Positions 1-10,602 of a stretch of DNA of 64,000 nucleotides are shown here, piece after piece; the first letter of the stretch is position 1, and each line of letters begins with the position of its first letter. The notes under the pieces are model-generated. The model was not told the DNA's origin. It searched no databases and saw nothing but the letters and a program-made list of their open reading frames with translations. Source of the stretch: Moniliophthora roreri (Eukaryota > Basidiomycota > Agaricomycetes > Agaricales > Marasmiaceae). The stretch spans positions 1 through 64,000 of the forward strand of contig LATX02000222.1 in assembly GCA_001466705.2 (NCBI GenBank), written 5' to 3'. Made by a program: the position numbers and the translations under genes.

Positions 1-620
1 AAAGAGTTTCAGGACCATGTTAGCCAAGGTTGAATGATTATTTGCTGGTATCCAGGGTACGAGGGCTGAATATGAACGATAATGAGCCCACGTAAGTCAA
101 AATGATATTTCATGCACACCTGTGATCCGAGGAGAAGCACTGGAGGTTGAATTATAATTTGCCAAAGTGGTCGGAATAGAAATGTTTGGGGAGAATGATA
201 AATTTGATGCAGGAGGTAGCTGAGGGACAATTATTAATAGCTCAAGCCCAGCCAAATGATAAAGGTATGGATCTAGAGACAACAGAAAGTGGGGAAGAAT
301 GATAATTCGATGTGAGAGGGCAGGTATCCGGGAAGTAGCTGAGGGACAATTATTAATGGCTCGAGCCCAGCCAAATGATAAAGGTACGCACCTATGAGCG
401 AAGAGCAGTGAGACCACAGAGGCAGAATGACAATTCAGCAGTGTGTTGTAGATTAATAAATATGGTCAAGGAATGGGAGGGATGGAAGCAGAATAATAAT
501 GCTACGAAGAGGGAATGATAAAGGATACTGGTGGGAATAATAAAGGTACCGAATACCGAATGCGGTCATGACGTGCGGTTGGTAGGGTGCGCTTTATAAC
601 GTGTCGGGGTTGCATTGCTG
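1..620. repeat. Short-motif repeat region with a 52-bp direct repeat
   Basis: A 52-bp segment beginning GTAGCTGAGGGACAATTATT occurs at 216-267 and again at 335-386 with two differences visible by eye, a period of 119 bp. Around it a core close to AATGATAA(A/T) recurs about ten times between positions 30 and 540. The stretch has no convincing coding potential: the ORFs here are antisense readings of the repeats. It looks like decayed tandemly expanded intergenic DNA. Confidence 0.6.
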
Positions 621-3600
621 GGGAGAATTACATTATTCCTACATGGACTGCTCGCAGGCGAAGAATCGTCAAGAAATGTATTGAGGAGTCACCATGCTAA
701 ATACACCTGTTCAATGACTGAAATGAATGAACGGGCTACGTGCGTTGTGTGGACAGTCTAGTGCTCGAGGTCAACTTTAGAATCATACAACGGCCAGGAT
801 ACTCACGGAAGTTCCGTCATAACCTGAACATCGAGTGGGTATACCGTCGATGTAGATGATGAATAGTTACATTTGACGCGACTCTCTGCGGGAAGTAAAA
901 CAGAGCCGTGTGTATCTCGTGATGTTCGCACTGCTTCTTGAAAGTTGTGACTCACTCAGTATACGTTCTATTCCGCAACCGGGCCCATGCGCTTAGAGAC
1001 TTACGTGCGGCTGCAACGAGTCATTCAGCAAAACGCGGAGATACAGCGGCCTCAGTAGAATAAGCTACCTAAAAAAGCAGAGTACTTACTGATAAACGAA
1101 GTAGCCAACACAGCTCTGTCCCATTACACGAAACAGCGGGCGAAATTTAAATTGAGAACGGCGATTGTCAGTCATGGGCTCGAAAAGGGCTTCGATTACA
1201 CGAACAGATACCGTATCTTGCGACATGGACGTTATTGACGCGGAGATCACAATCTCGACGTAATTTGCGATCTTTCTCTCGCCTTCGTTTCTTGCAAATT
1301 ATCCGTTGTTCTAGGAGAGGCAGTATCGGAAACAGAACTTTTGATGATGTATCTGTCGTTTGGGGAGAGGGATCAATGAGATCCTAATCTGATAAAATTA
1401 TCCCGTGTATGAGAATGTGAATACTCACTGACAAGGTACCGTTCGAAGGGAGATTTATGCTGACAATGTCGATTCAGAAGCAGAAATCGTCGGTAGCTAA
1501 GAGAAGGACATAACCACACAATTCATGGACGGAAACGACTCGGAAGAATCCATATGGTTAACTGCCCTTGGCCGTAGTCTGTCACAAAAGGAGTCGATGC
1601 TAAGGCGGGGATTGACTCACATTTGAAAGTTTTGGCGATGAGTTCCAGCGACCATAAGTGCGATGCCATTGAACGGTGGACTATTTGAACGGAGACCCAT
1701 GGACGTACCAAAACATGACCGAGCGGCGAAAGAGCCTTGCAAGGTCATGCAGTCATTGTTAAGAGACATTGACATTGAGCAGAGGGGAGGGTATGAACAA
1801 GGGCATTATACGGCAGTAATATCCAACGAAACCCGGCTGAGTGTCGATAATTTGTTTATGGAGGTAGCAGGACAATCCCCACCAACGTCGGCAGATAAGG
1901 ATTTACGCTTCCATGGCAATACTTACTGAAAAAAGACCTGCCAATCTATGATGAGCATTCTTGTAAGTAATGAGAAGTAGAGTAGACGTTAATACGAGCA
2001 AGAACTCACCTATAGTTGTCTACAAGTCCGGAATTGATATAGCAGTCGGAGAAGAGAGGGGGATGACGCAACGTGGGAAATGTGCCTGGTGCTGTTAGCG
2101 ACCACGATGCCGCGTGCCAAACGTCTTCTCCTTCAAGTCCTTTCCATGGCTCCCGAATCCTCACTTGCGCAGAAAGATACCTGAAACTCGGGCTCAGGAC
2201 AGAAGGGATATCCTAGGTTGACGTGAGTCATCACTGGCTTTTTCTCAGCTTATCGCTCATTTGACTTCTCAATCCGGTGCTTTCTCAGAAGAACAATCAA
2301 ATTCACGTCTCTCACAAGCTCCCGCAAGATTATTTCTCCATAAATGGCTTACAAGGAATACACTCGTCCCAAATCCGCGTTTATAGCGCTAGCAAGCCAT
2401 GACGTACTACCCACGACACAGAGCGATAGGTTCGATTGCTCATACGCCTTCCTCCCCTCCCTTTATTACCCATTTTGACACCAAAACTCTTGGTATTGCA
2501 GAACAGTAACCCCCCGGATCCTCTGCTAAGATACCGTCTCGCTTACCCTCGACTTCTACACGCCTTCTTCAATCCCAATTGGTGGGACACGTCAAACGCT
2601 ACCTTGCTGTCTCTCCCAACGATACCGACTTGTGGGCTCTTGCTTCCCGCTGCACCATTCCTATAAGCCACAAAAACACCCAAATACCTGCCCCGCACCT
2701 ATCTCTGCTACACCGGACGATATGATAACCACCCAGCTTCGATTCTGAACCATAAGTGGGGTTGCGCCGGCGTATACGAGATGGAAGAGGAAAAACGGCC
2801 CAGAAAAGTAAAATCTCTCGCGAAAACATCGAGAAGCGTATATCTACCAAAGACGCTCGGGCTCCTATTCAGGATCCATTTCGATGGCTAGCTATTCGAC
2901 CCGTAATAAACCCGAGACCGTTCGCTCGAAAGTTAATCAGGTTGGCTTCGGCGCTGGCGTTGAATACAACCAGCAGCCAAAGATAGTGCAACGGTCTCTC
3001 TCTTTTAGCATCCTCGAATGCTCGTGCGTTTAGAGGATTTGGACCGAGACCGGATGTGGAAGAGCAGTTCACCGGAGTTAAGTATCCGATGCACACGTCA
3101 TGGTCATAGGTATGTCTCTTTCTCACTCCTTTCTTCTGGAACAAACGCTAACGACACGCCGGAATCGTAGCACCTCAATTACTACGACACGGCTTAATGT
3201 ATCGACTACAACACGCCCCTTTACTCTCCAAAGTGGAAGAGCCATATCGCCAAGAAAGCATTTAGATGTTCCACGCAGAGTATTATGTTCAGAGCCAGCG
3301 AGAGGAGAAAAATGAACATGCGTCATGTCGGGCCTATTTTGCCGGGTGAGTAATATTTCTTCTGGCTTTCGAGTTCATGGGGTTCGGTTTTGGGTGATTT
3401 CATATTCCTTTATCGAGGGAATTCGACTGCCTGATGGGCGGGTATCCCAAGACTCGATTTATTTTCCTTTTAAGCCTCGGTTGGGGTCTGAACGACTTTG
3501 GCGGTGATAATGTATGGTGGTATTCAGTTTCCACCTTGTCGGGTACTGGTTTTCGTTCCGTTTTAGTTTTGGTTCTCTTTCCGCATATGTTTGCGATTCG

Positions 3601-4560
3601 TTTACGTATCCTCCTCTGCCTGTTCCCGAATTCCTCATTTCCCTCAAGGCGTGCCTGTCTCACCTTCCCGTTGCGTAGATACCTGCCTACTTTGCTATGC
3701 CGACTCGCAACTTTTTATCTTTTCATTCTATGCCGTCGGGCGTTGTACGTTCTATGTTTACCTTCCGTTCCTTGATGTTGATTAATGGTAATGTGAGTAT
3801 ACATACACTTAACGCTCTTTTATTTCATGTGTCTTTACAGTGTTAATGTTGACCTTCAAAGCTGTCTCAGAGTCTTGCCCTTGGAATATGGTCCTTGTGC
3901 ATTTTGGTGTCCTTGCGGTCTGGTCTGGGTTTCAGCATTCGTATCCTGGCTTGAGTCGTTCTCTTCGCTTTTCATTCTTCATTCTTTTATATTATCTTCG
4001 CCGTCACTTTCCCATTACCGCATAATATGTGTCGTGCCGTCATGATTGTTGTTGAAGCAACGCTGGAGGTTGACTCTACTGCCCACCGCCATGGTTGATG
4101 CTCCTTCTCGACAAATCCTGCCTTCATCATCAACACAATATTTGCCCCTCATTATGATCTTGGCGCCTGATGAACACTCTTCCCTGCTTCAGAGGCTGTC
4201 ATTATCAAGTCACTGAGGTACACTTCACCTCCTTCGCGGCCATTGGCACGTTTTACTCTTTCCCGTAGCCAGCAGACTGGGCTCTTTTCCATGAGCTTTT
4301 CAGGCGCCCTCTCTTCTCCTCGTCTCCGTTCCTCGTGCCAACTAACCTTATTCTCTCACAGTAATGCATTCTCTGGTCAACGACACCGCCGCTACCGTCA
4401 GATGTTGATGTACATTAATGTTAGCCTACCCTTTTTCAACTCATTTATCATGATACTCATGTTTTCGATAGCAACAGTCAAGCGTGTTATTGCCGGGTCC
4501 ATTCGCAAAAATATGTACAAGTGAAAAAAAAAACAGGCATGGTAACTAAATCAACGAATT
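620..4560. other. Long stretch without an assignable gene
   Basis: Short ORFs occur on both strands but none has a recognisable domain or a coherent exon chain. Between about 2,880 and 3,360 there are intron-like GT...AG pairs (for example near 3,110-3,168) and short codable pieces, which could be a degraded spliced gene, but I could not join them into one frame. From 3,400 to 4,500 the plus strand is strongly pyrimidine-rich. Positions 735-1045 belong to a duplicated block listed separately. Confidence 0.4.
735..1045 (+). repeat. Diverged copy of the block at 7575-7870
   Basis: Runs such as GCTCGAGGTCAACTTT, GATACTCACGGAA and GCACTGCTTCTTGA recur in the same order and spacing at 7575-7870. 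The two stretches are direct, diverged duplicates of about 300 bp. At 7.6 kb the block lies at the 3' side of a membrane-protein remnant, so this copy probably marks an older duplication of the same flank. Confidence 0.6.
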
Positions 4561-5699
4561 AGGAATCATGTGTTGCATAGTAAGTAAGGATAGCCATACA
4601 AACGAGATCTCAATACTGTATAAGGATCCAGAAATATGAACTTGACATAGAACGTTCTGAACGGTGTATGAATTCACAGTGGAAGTAATAGAGTGATCCT
4701 AGATACGAATCACAATGTTGCTGATGTGTACAGCTACAAAGGAAGCGAATGAGTGAATAGGACAAGTAGTAATGCAGAAAGAGCCGTACCTGCATCATAA
4801 CCCCTAAGACAATGTTGTCAATGCAAGCAGCTACAAGAGGAGTAAATTAGTGCCCAGAATGAGTGATAAACCTAGGAAAGACATAAACCAGAAAAGAGAC
4901 ATACCTGCATCAGCCAATATGAGGAACAAAAGTTGTCCATTGAACTGTTTGGTATGCACTTTGAGAAAGGTCTCGCAAGGCCATGAGGGCAAGTGAAATG
5001 AGGGTGAGTCGGGAGATAATGTAGACTATGCCAAGGAAAGTGGCAGTAATGTCCATCAGCTTATCCAACCACCTTGGAGTGGAATGGTAGAGCCCCTTGC
5101 TATACCAATGCTGACTACCCATTGCAATTGGTGCAGCTGCAACTGCAATGGCACATATCTGCCAAAGCAGCTGCTCAGTCTCTGTTGGGAACTGGAATGC
5201 CCATGGTATGCAGTGGATGGCACCAAATGCAGCTGCAATGGAGTATACAGTAATGTAAAGTTGGAGTGGATCCTCCTCCAGCCTTGTGTTGAATTCATCT
5301 GTAAAGACTTGATCATCAGTAAAGAAGTTAAGACATGTGCGAATAATGGTCCACATCATCCATAATGGAAGAAAAATAAGCTGAATAGCCAATGGCACCC
5401 CCTCAGGTGTTAAATAGTTCAAAATCTCTATGATTCCTTTCTGGAGACATGCCAAGGCCTCTTTGAGTCTTTGTTTGACTGTCTTCACCCCACTCTCCTC
5501 TGATTGACTTGACCCAGCTGTCAGCAATTCTTGCTGCCGCCAAGTGACCTGAACAGGATATCGGACCCGTAGTGGTTTGTTCCACCAGAAGATGTATGTG
5601 CCAAAATTGAGAAGTGCAAATCCTACCATCAGCAAAATGGACACCTAAATATAATAAATTATAATGTATTTTGCTGATTTTAGTCCATTGTAATAGATT

Positions 5700-5895
5700 A
5701 AAATCAAGCAATGCTATTACAATACATTAAAATGCATTAAAATGAAACTGGTGTTATTATAATCCATTAAAATACAATAAAATGGGATGGTATTATTATA
5801 GTACATTAAAATGCAATAAAATGGGATGGTATTATTATAGTGTATTAAAATGCAATAAAATGAGACAGAGTTATTATAATGTAGTAAAATAGATT
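5700..5895. repeat. AT-rich tandem repeat, 39-bp period, within the inverted-repeat element
   Basis: About five imperfect units built around TTATTATA...CATTAAAATGCAATAAAATG; the two central units (near 5788 and 5827) differ at only a few bases. Related CATTATAATG words continue near 6210-6365 at the other end of the element, in inverted sense, which fits the subterminal repeats of a foldback or MITE-type element. Confidence 0.7.
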
Positions 5896-6070
5896 GTAAC
5901 AGAGGCAATCAAAACAGTGCATTTTTATGCCTTCCAGAGGACAGGGAGAGGACTCTATAAAGTGAAGGGAAGCTTTTGGTTGGGGATTTGATCAATAGAA
6001 ACAGCAAGGGGGTGGAGATAGGTCTTTTGAGTAAGGGGATATACTGCACTATGTGTGGTGGTAAGTATAT

Positions 6071-6160
6071 GGCACTGTGGTATAGTGGTCTTGAGCACCC
6101 CGCGGCTGCCAAGGATTGCTGACTAATCCACCTTGAGGTCAAGGGTTCGACTTACGGAGG
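6071..6160 (+). other. tRNA-like sequence (Pol III A box and B box), probably SINE-derived
   Basis: TGGTATAGTGG at 6078-6088 fits a Pol III A box and GGTTCGACTTA at 6144-6154 fits a B box, 66 nt apart. The flanking seven-base arms do not pair as an acceptor stem (GGCACTG against the 3' arm), so this is not a working tRNA gene. It lies inside the 783-bp inverted-repeat element and may be a tRNA-derived head nested there. Confidence 0.45.
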
Positions 6161-7574
6161 TTGCAACAAATAAATATTATTTCATTTTGTCCCCGACCCC
6201 CAGGTGGGGCCAATGCATTATAATGGCTGAAATACATTATAATAGCCAGAATACATTATAACCATTTTGCTTCATTTTAATCCATTAAAATAAAGGAACA
6301 ACAATTATATTACATTAAAATACACCATAATGATTATAATGTATTTTGGCCATTATAATGTATTTCACTCATTTTATTCCAATATATTTAGGTGTCCATT
6401 TCGCTGATGACAGTGATGATCTCAAGTTCAGTAATAGCAAGATGTTCTGCAGCACGGGCAGCTACTTGAAGGATGAACCAGGTTGTCTGTATGAGGGCAA
6501 TGGATTTGGCTATGAAGTCAGCATGACTCCTATCCTTGATTTCATCTTCAGTAATGGTGATATAGCCATTTTTGATGAGGTATTCCAGAAGCCATGTTGG
6601 CTGTTGTTTTGAATCTGAGCTCAATACTTGTTTCTCATTCATCTGTCTTGATCAGCAAAATATTCAATCAATAGAAATGTGCAAACCTACAGTTAAATCA
6701 TCACTGTCTTGCAAATGATATGGAACCTAAGTGTATAGGTTGAGGATAAGAACAAAAAAGTAGGATTCTGAAGAACTCACTGGGACCCCTTGAACCTTTT
6801 GAATGTAATCTTTTATCTCATCTTCATAAGATGTATCCTCATTATCATTCCATAGATATCCCATGAACTTGTCTCCATTATAGAGAGCAAACCTTCCCAT
6901 AATGACAAAGAATGCATGTGACATCCCCCAGCCATAATCTGAAGTAAATACATTCAGTTCCAGACTGAATGCTACTGAATGCAACTCACCTTTATACTGC
7001 TCAGAAATGTTCTTTGCAGAATACCACTGCCGCATTGCCCATAGGATAATAATCTCTGGTGCAAGGATTGCAATGACCATGAGTTGGATATCCTTGTATA
7101 TTACCATTGCTGAGTGTGTTCCAACCCTTGGGATATTTGGATGAATAGCAACCCAAGTACAAATCAGAATGACTGGGAGGCAGCTCCATAGAATGCCTGT
7201 TGTTGTTCTGCATCCGTTGATGTCGATACATTCACCGGTAACTGGATCAAATAATGAAGAGGTGTTTGTCGAAGTGGCAAGTGTACTGGGAGGTAAGGAT
7301 TGTGAGAGGGCATAGAGGAGGATCATGGTGTCCTGGGGCAGCAAGCCGATGCGGGGAAATCATTCTTATGCAGAGCTCATGGCCTATACTTATTTTACAC
7401 GAGGCAGTTGTGGGGTTGACACGCCTTGAATTTGTTTGACAGCTTGCTCGCATCGATCACAGCGCTCGATGAGACCTGTGTCCAAAAGGTGTAAATGGCG
7501 ATGAAAGGTGAGCCATTGACGGTGAAATGTATTCAGGAAGAACTGATTATGCTTGATATATCTATTTAGTGATG

Positions 7575-7870
7575 GGAACGAGTGAATAGGTGCTATATTC
7601 GGTGTGTGAAGAGTCTAGCGCTCGAGGTCAACTTTGGAAACACACAAGGACTGATACTCACGGAAATTCCATTTATCAAGCGCGGCTATATTCTGAATAC
7701 ATTATGTCCTCTTGCAGGAAGTAAGACAGCCATCTGTACCTCGCAATATCGGCACTGCTTCTTGAGAGTTGTGACTCAAGTACACATTTTATTCAGGAAG
7801 TAGACCCATGCATCATGCATATATACGCGGCTGTAGCGAGGTATTCAGTCTACAGCAAAACGTGGAGATG
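7575..7870 (+). repeat. Diverged copy of the block at 735-1045
   Basis: Partner of the duplicate at 735-1045, in the same orientation. It directly precedes the membrane-protein 3' remnant and holds no coding sequence that I can support. Confidence 0.6.
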
Positions 7871-8110
7871 GGGCGATAAAAATGAGGGTAACCCGTGTCA
7901 TAATATTCCAACCACCGTGCAACCACGTCGGTCGACTCTGCCAGTGCATAGAACCAATTGTTACGGGCGCAGCGGTGAATGTTACGGCATCTATACGCCA
8001 AATAAACTGACCGTGCAACAGCGGCTCTAGCTGTAGAGCTTGTAGTTCGCCTAGGCGAATCGATGGCGGAGGAACAAGCAATGCCGAACGTGGGAAATAT
8101 TGGTGACGTG
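7850..8110 (-). pseudogene. Remnant of a membrane-protein gene (3' portion)
   Basis: Minus-strand translation gives FTAAPVTIGSMHW followed by IMTRVTLIFIA. These match the AAPIAMGSQHW and ISRLTLISLAL segments near the C-terminus of membrane protein A, with the intervening residues missing. The sister remnant at 20.37-20.74 kb preserves the family's terminal PHIG. There is no start, no upstream exon and several frame breaks. A solo LTR (8168-8334) sits just beyond its 5' side. Confidence 0.6.
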
Positions 8111-8167
8111 ATGACGATAATCTTTTGAGGCTGTGCAACATAAACCATCCATCTCCCTTTTTCCCGG

Positions 8168-8334
8168 TGTGGTAGGGGGACCGGGGCACGGAGCGGAGGT
8201 TCCAGGCCTGTTTGGCAGTGTTTGGCATGAGCTTCCGGCGCGTAGTCTACATTTCCGTGTACGTAGTTAGCCATCATCAGAACCAGCAGCATCGTCTTCG
8301 GCATTGCGATAGCCAGACCACTCGGCCCTCTCCA
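8168..8334 (+). mobile_element. Solo LTR (167 bp), LTR in plus orientation
   Basis: Begins TGTGGTAGGGGGACC and ends CCCTCTCCA (TG...CA). It is flanked by a perfect 4-bp CCGG duplication at 8164-8167 and 8335-8338. By reading, it differs at only a few bases from the LTRs of the complete element at 57985-58779, of which it is the reverse-complement orientation. No internal region is present, as expected after LTR-LTR recombination. Confidence 0.88.
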
Positions 8335-8789
8335 CCGGCCAGTCAGTCTGTTGAAGTGAAGAACCGAGAGGCCCAGTGGTATAGTAGCATACCATACCTA
8401 GTATTATGGTGAATATACGTAGGTGCCTTTTTATAACATCTCAGCTAACGATGGCCTCGACGACAGGCGTCGACTGATAGTCTCTTTCAGCTCGACATCT
8501 TCAGCATTTGCACGATAGCAAAGTGATATTCCGGATGTTACGATTGAAGTCTCAGGTCACACAAAGATCGGCTCTTGGTCAAAAAACCACCACCTCGGAA
8601 TGAAATGTGCTGCGATAAGTCCATCCGAATCATTCGTACATCCAGTATATCCACGTAGGTGTCCAGCCCTTCTCGTCTTTTTGCGAGGCTGACATGCTCG
8701 CCAACAAAGAATCCTGGTTGTCAGCCTTTGCCTGACCCCGCTGTACGCCCATTCACTACGTCCAATATAGCGCCCTTCTGATCTATGGA

Positions 8790-9897
8790 GGTTTCAGGAA
8801 AAAGGCGGTCTGGGTACCACAATCTTCTCGATTCAAGCATCGCCTCAAAAGCCTACAATTCGTATACCCTATCCGCATCACCTATCCCGATACCCACAAC
8901 CCCCTTATCATGCTCCAAACAGCGACCACCCAGGCTCATACCTCATCTGTCCCTATTACATACCATCCTGGTACCACCGCCTTCCCCTGTACCCTCACAC
9001 AAACTACTTTCCCATCCATACCGAAGTCGAGCGCTTGTTTTTCACAGCCATCCATAGGGTGGAGTACGCGTTCGCTATCGTACACAATATGCCTCAGAGG
9101 CTGGGGTGAGGGTGTTTCAAACTGCGTGGGATATAGTCGTGGAGAAGATGGACTAGCAGAAGCCTCGAGTGTCGGGCTGGGCACCTTGGGTAGATGGTGA
9201 TCAGTCTCCCGAGGCTAAAGCCAGTAACACCGGTATTGGTGCACCGATACTAGTCGACAAGGAGGTGGAGGCCAAGTCTCCTGCGGTTTCGCCGAATGTT
9301 ATCGCTTCGCTGTTAAACACGATACGGAGTACGAAGGTTCAGAGAGACGAAGTTGACCGGAAGCTGGCGGACTTGGAACAGCAAGCTCGGGGTGCGCTGG
9401 ATAGCGTTAATGCAAAGCTCTGCGATGCGAAGGACGAGCTAGAGAGAATAGCAGAGGAGGAGAATGGGTTTCAGACGCTGAAGAAGGGAAAGGTAGAAGT
9501 CGAGGTCGAGGTTGGTGAATTGAGGGATCGGTTGGGCGATATAAGGAGAAGGACACGATTGAGCTGAAGAGCTTGACGAGGTGAAGGAGCTGTGTTCCAT
9601 GACGAAGAAGGCGGATGCCGCCAAGACGCGCATGCAGAGCGAGTAGAAGGTGTTGGAAGAGGTGAAGGGTGGGAAGGAGAACGCCGATAGCGAGCTTCGG
9701 CAGGTCAAGGAGGTGCTCGACCAGGCGACGAAGGAACGGGTGCAAGTTGACCTGAATAACGCGGAGAGGTTCAAGGAGAAGAAGGACGGGAAAACGTGAA
9801 ACTGGAAGCCAAGATCGCAGGCATGCAGAGCATGCTTCAAATTTTCAGCGCTCTGCAAAACCAGATGAAGGCGCTGCTTCAAGAGAACGCGAAGTAG
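8790..9897 (+). pseudogene. Coiled-coil gene copy A (decayed, type E)
   Basis: Decayed homologue of the intact gene at 41286-42682. In one frame the conserved N-terminal block reads YYIPSWYHRLPLYPHTNY, then HRVEYAFAIVHNMP, before a stop. A second frame gives a charged coiled coil from about 9300 (EVDRKLADLEQQARGALDSV), and a third ends KALLQENAK, matching the family terminus ALLRKEAK. Multiple frameshifts and stops separate these pieces. It lies about 700 bp upstream of a hydrolase in the same direction, the same order as copy B with the 23.1-kb hydrolase and gene E with the 38.8-kb hydrolase. Confidence 0.8.
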
Positions 9898-10152
9898 GAG
9901 GCCTGAAGCTGAATTGTGAGGTTCGTCGTTCTGTCGTCGTTCTCGGCCTCAGAAAGCTGACTTTCATCCATCAGATCCTTAACGTGCGGAACCGGATAAT
10001 GCGAATCTGGGTAGCCGTCACGATTTCTATCGCGAAACGTTTACTATGGGGTACTGCTACCGCTTCACTAGCCTACGCGACTACTAGCATCTCTTAGCAT
10101 GCCATCCGGCAATCGCAGCCAGCAGAGACGTTCTGTACAATATTTACAATTA

Positions 10153-10397
10153 GTAATGTACGTATACTAGCCCGTATCGTACCCGCCCAACCTTATTCTA
10201 TAGAACAATGAAGACTATGACTTACTCGGACGAACTTGAAGCTTCTCGAAGATTCCGGCGCTTAGACTCGGCAGCAACCACCACCATCAATTCCTCTGCG
10301 TTCAATCACGCAGTAATGTACGTATAGCGTATAGCCCATAGAACAACGAAGACTATGGAGGAAGCTTCTCGAAGATTCCGGCGCTTAAACTCGCCAG
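10153..10397 (+). repeat. Direct duplication within the hydrolase 5' flank
   Basis: Two copies, 10153-10273 and 10312-10397, share GTAATGTACGTATA, AGAACAA(T/C)GAAGACTATG and GAAGCTTCTCGAAGATTCCG in the same order. The equivalent flank at 22.7-22.9 kb carries a single copy, so the duplication arose after the segmental duplication. The rest of 9900-10600 is the hydrolase upstream region with no gene. Confidence 0.7.
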
Positions 10398-10602
10398 CGA
10401 AATTCCACGACAAAGAGTTCATATTGTTCGCTTCCTGAACGAAAACAGCCAACACATGAAATTCACAAACCCCATCTGTCTAGTTGGACCGACACTTTCG
10501 AGCTTTTTACTAAGCTGTTATGACCCCTTTTTTGCCGTTTCCGATCCCGATACCCTTTATCAACCTCGAGTCGTCTCGTAGAATCGTAACCCACCACCGC
10601 CC

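Larger units (their letters stand above)
5627..6409. mobile_element. 783-bp inverted-repeat element (MITE-like) inside membrane gene A
   Basis: The ends are 27-bp terminal inverted repeats: left 5627-5653 starting CATCAGCAAAATGGACACC, right 6383-6409 ending in its reverse complement with one mismatch. A 2-bp AC duplication flanks it (5625-5626 and 6410-6411). Taking out element plus one AC restores the reading frame of the host exon. The interior is AT-rich, has no transposase ORF, and holds a 39-bp tandem repeat array and a tRNA-like stretch. Non-autonomous DNA transposon is the best reading; superfamily not assigned. Confidence 0.75.
4910..7326 (-). pseudogene. Multi-helix membrane protein A, interrupted by an inserted element
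   Basis: Unnamed basidiomycete membrane-protein family, about 490 residues if uninterrupted; function unknown. Exons on the minus strand: from MILLYALSQSL (7326) to EQYK; DYGWGMSHAF to QGVP after an intron at about 7011-6961; a short VPYHLQDSDDLT exon; then MNEKQVLS onwards. Predicted helices lie in TGILWSCLPVILICTWVAI, a second around EIIILWAMRQW, one ending FGTYIFWW, and several in the C-terminal half; the protein ends FVPHIG. The last exon is cut after EIIT by a 783-bp insert (5627-6409). The frame resumes as VGFALLNFGTYIFWWNKP, matching the uninterrupted paralogue at 25.3-27.2 kb. The insert brings stops in all minus frames and no clean GT-AG pair removes it, so the allele is probably inactive. 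An alternative start (MLPQDT) lies at 7344. Confidence 0.75.

Noticed and set aside
1663..1929. 88-codon ORF with an open frame and an acidic, polar composition
   Set aside because: It overlaps an opposite-strand frame and nothing recognisable was found; it may be a fragment but cannot be supported.
3434..3775. 113-codon hydrophobic ORF on the plus strand
   Set aside because: It overlaps an antisense frame of similar length in pyrimidine-rich DNA and shows no family resemblance.
5700..5895. CRISPR-like array
   Set aside because: The units are contiguous, AT-rich and imperfect, without spacers, in a fungal genome.
6071..6160. Functional tRNA gene
   Set aside because: The A and B boxes are present but acceptor arms do not pair and no anticodon stem forms.
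5627..6409. The insert as an ordinary intron of membrane gene A
   Set aside because: No GT...AG pair removes it in frame, the paralogue has no intron at this point, and the ends are inverted repeats with a 2-bp duplication.
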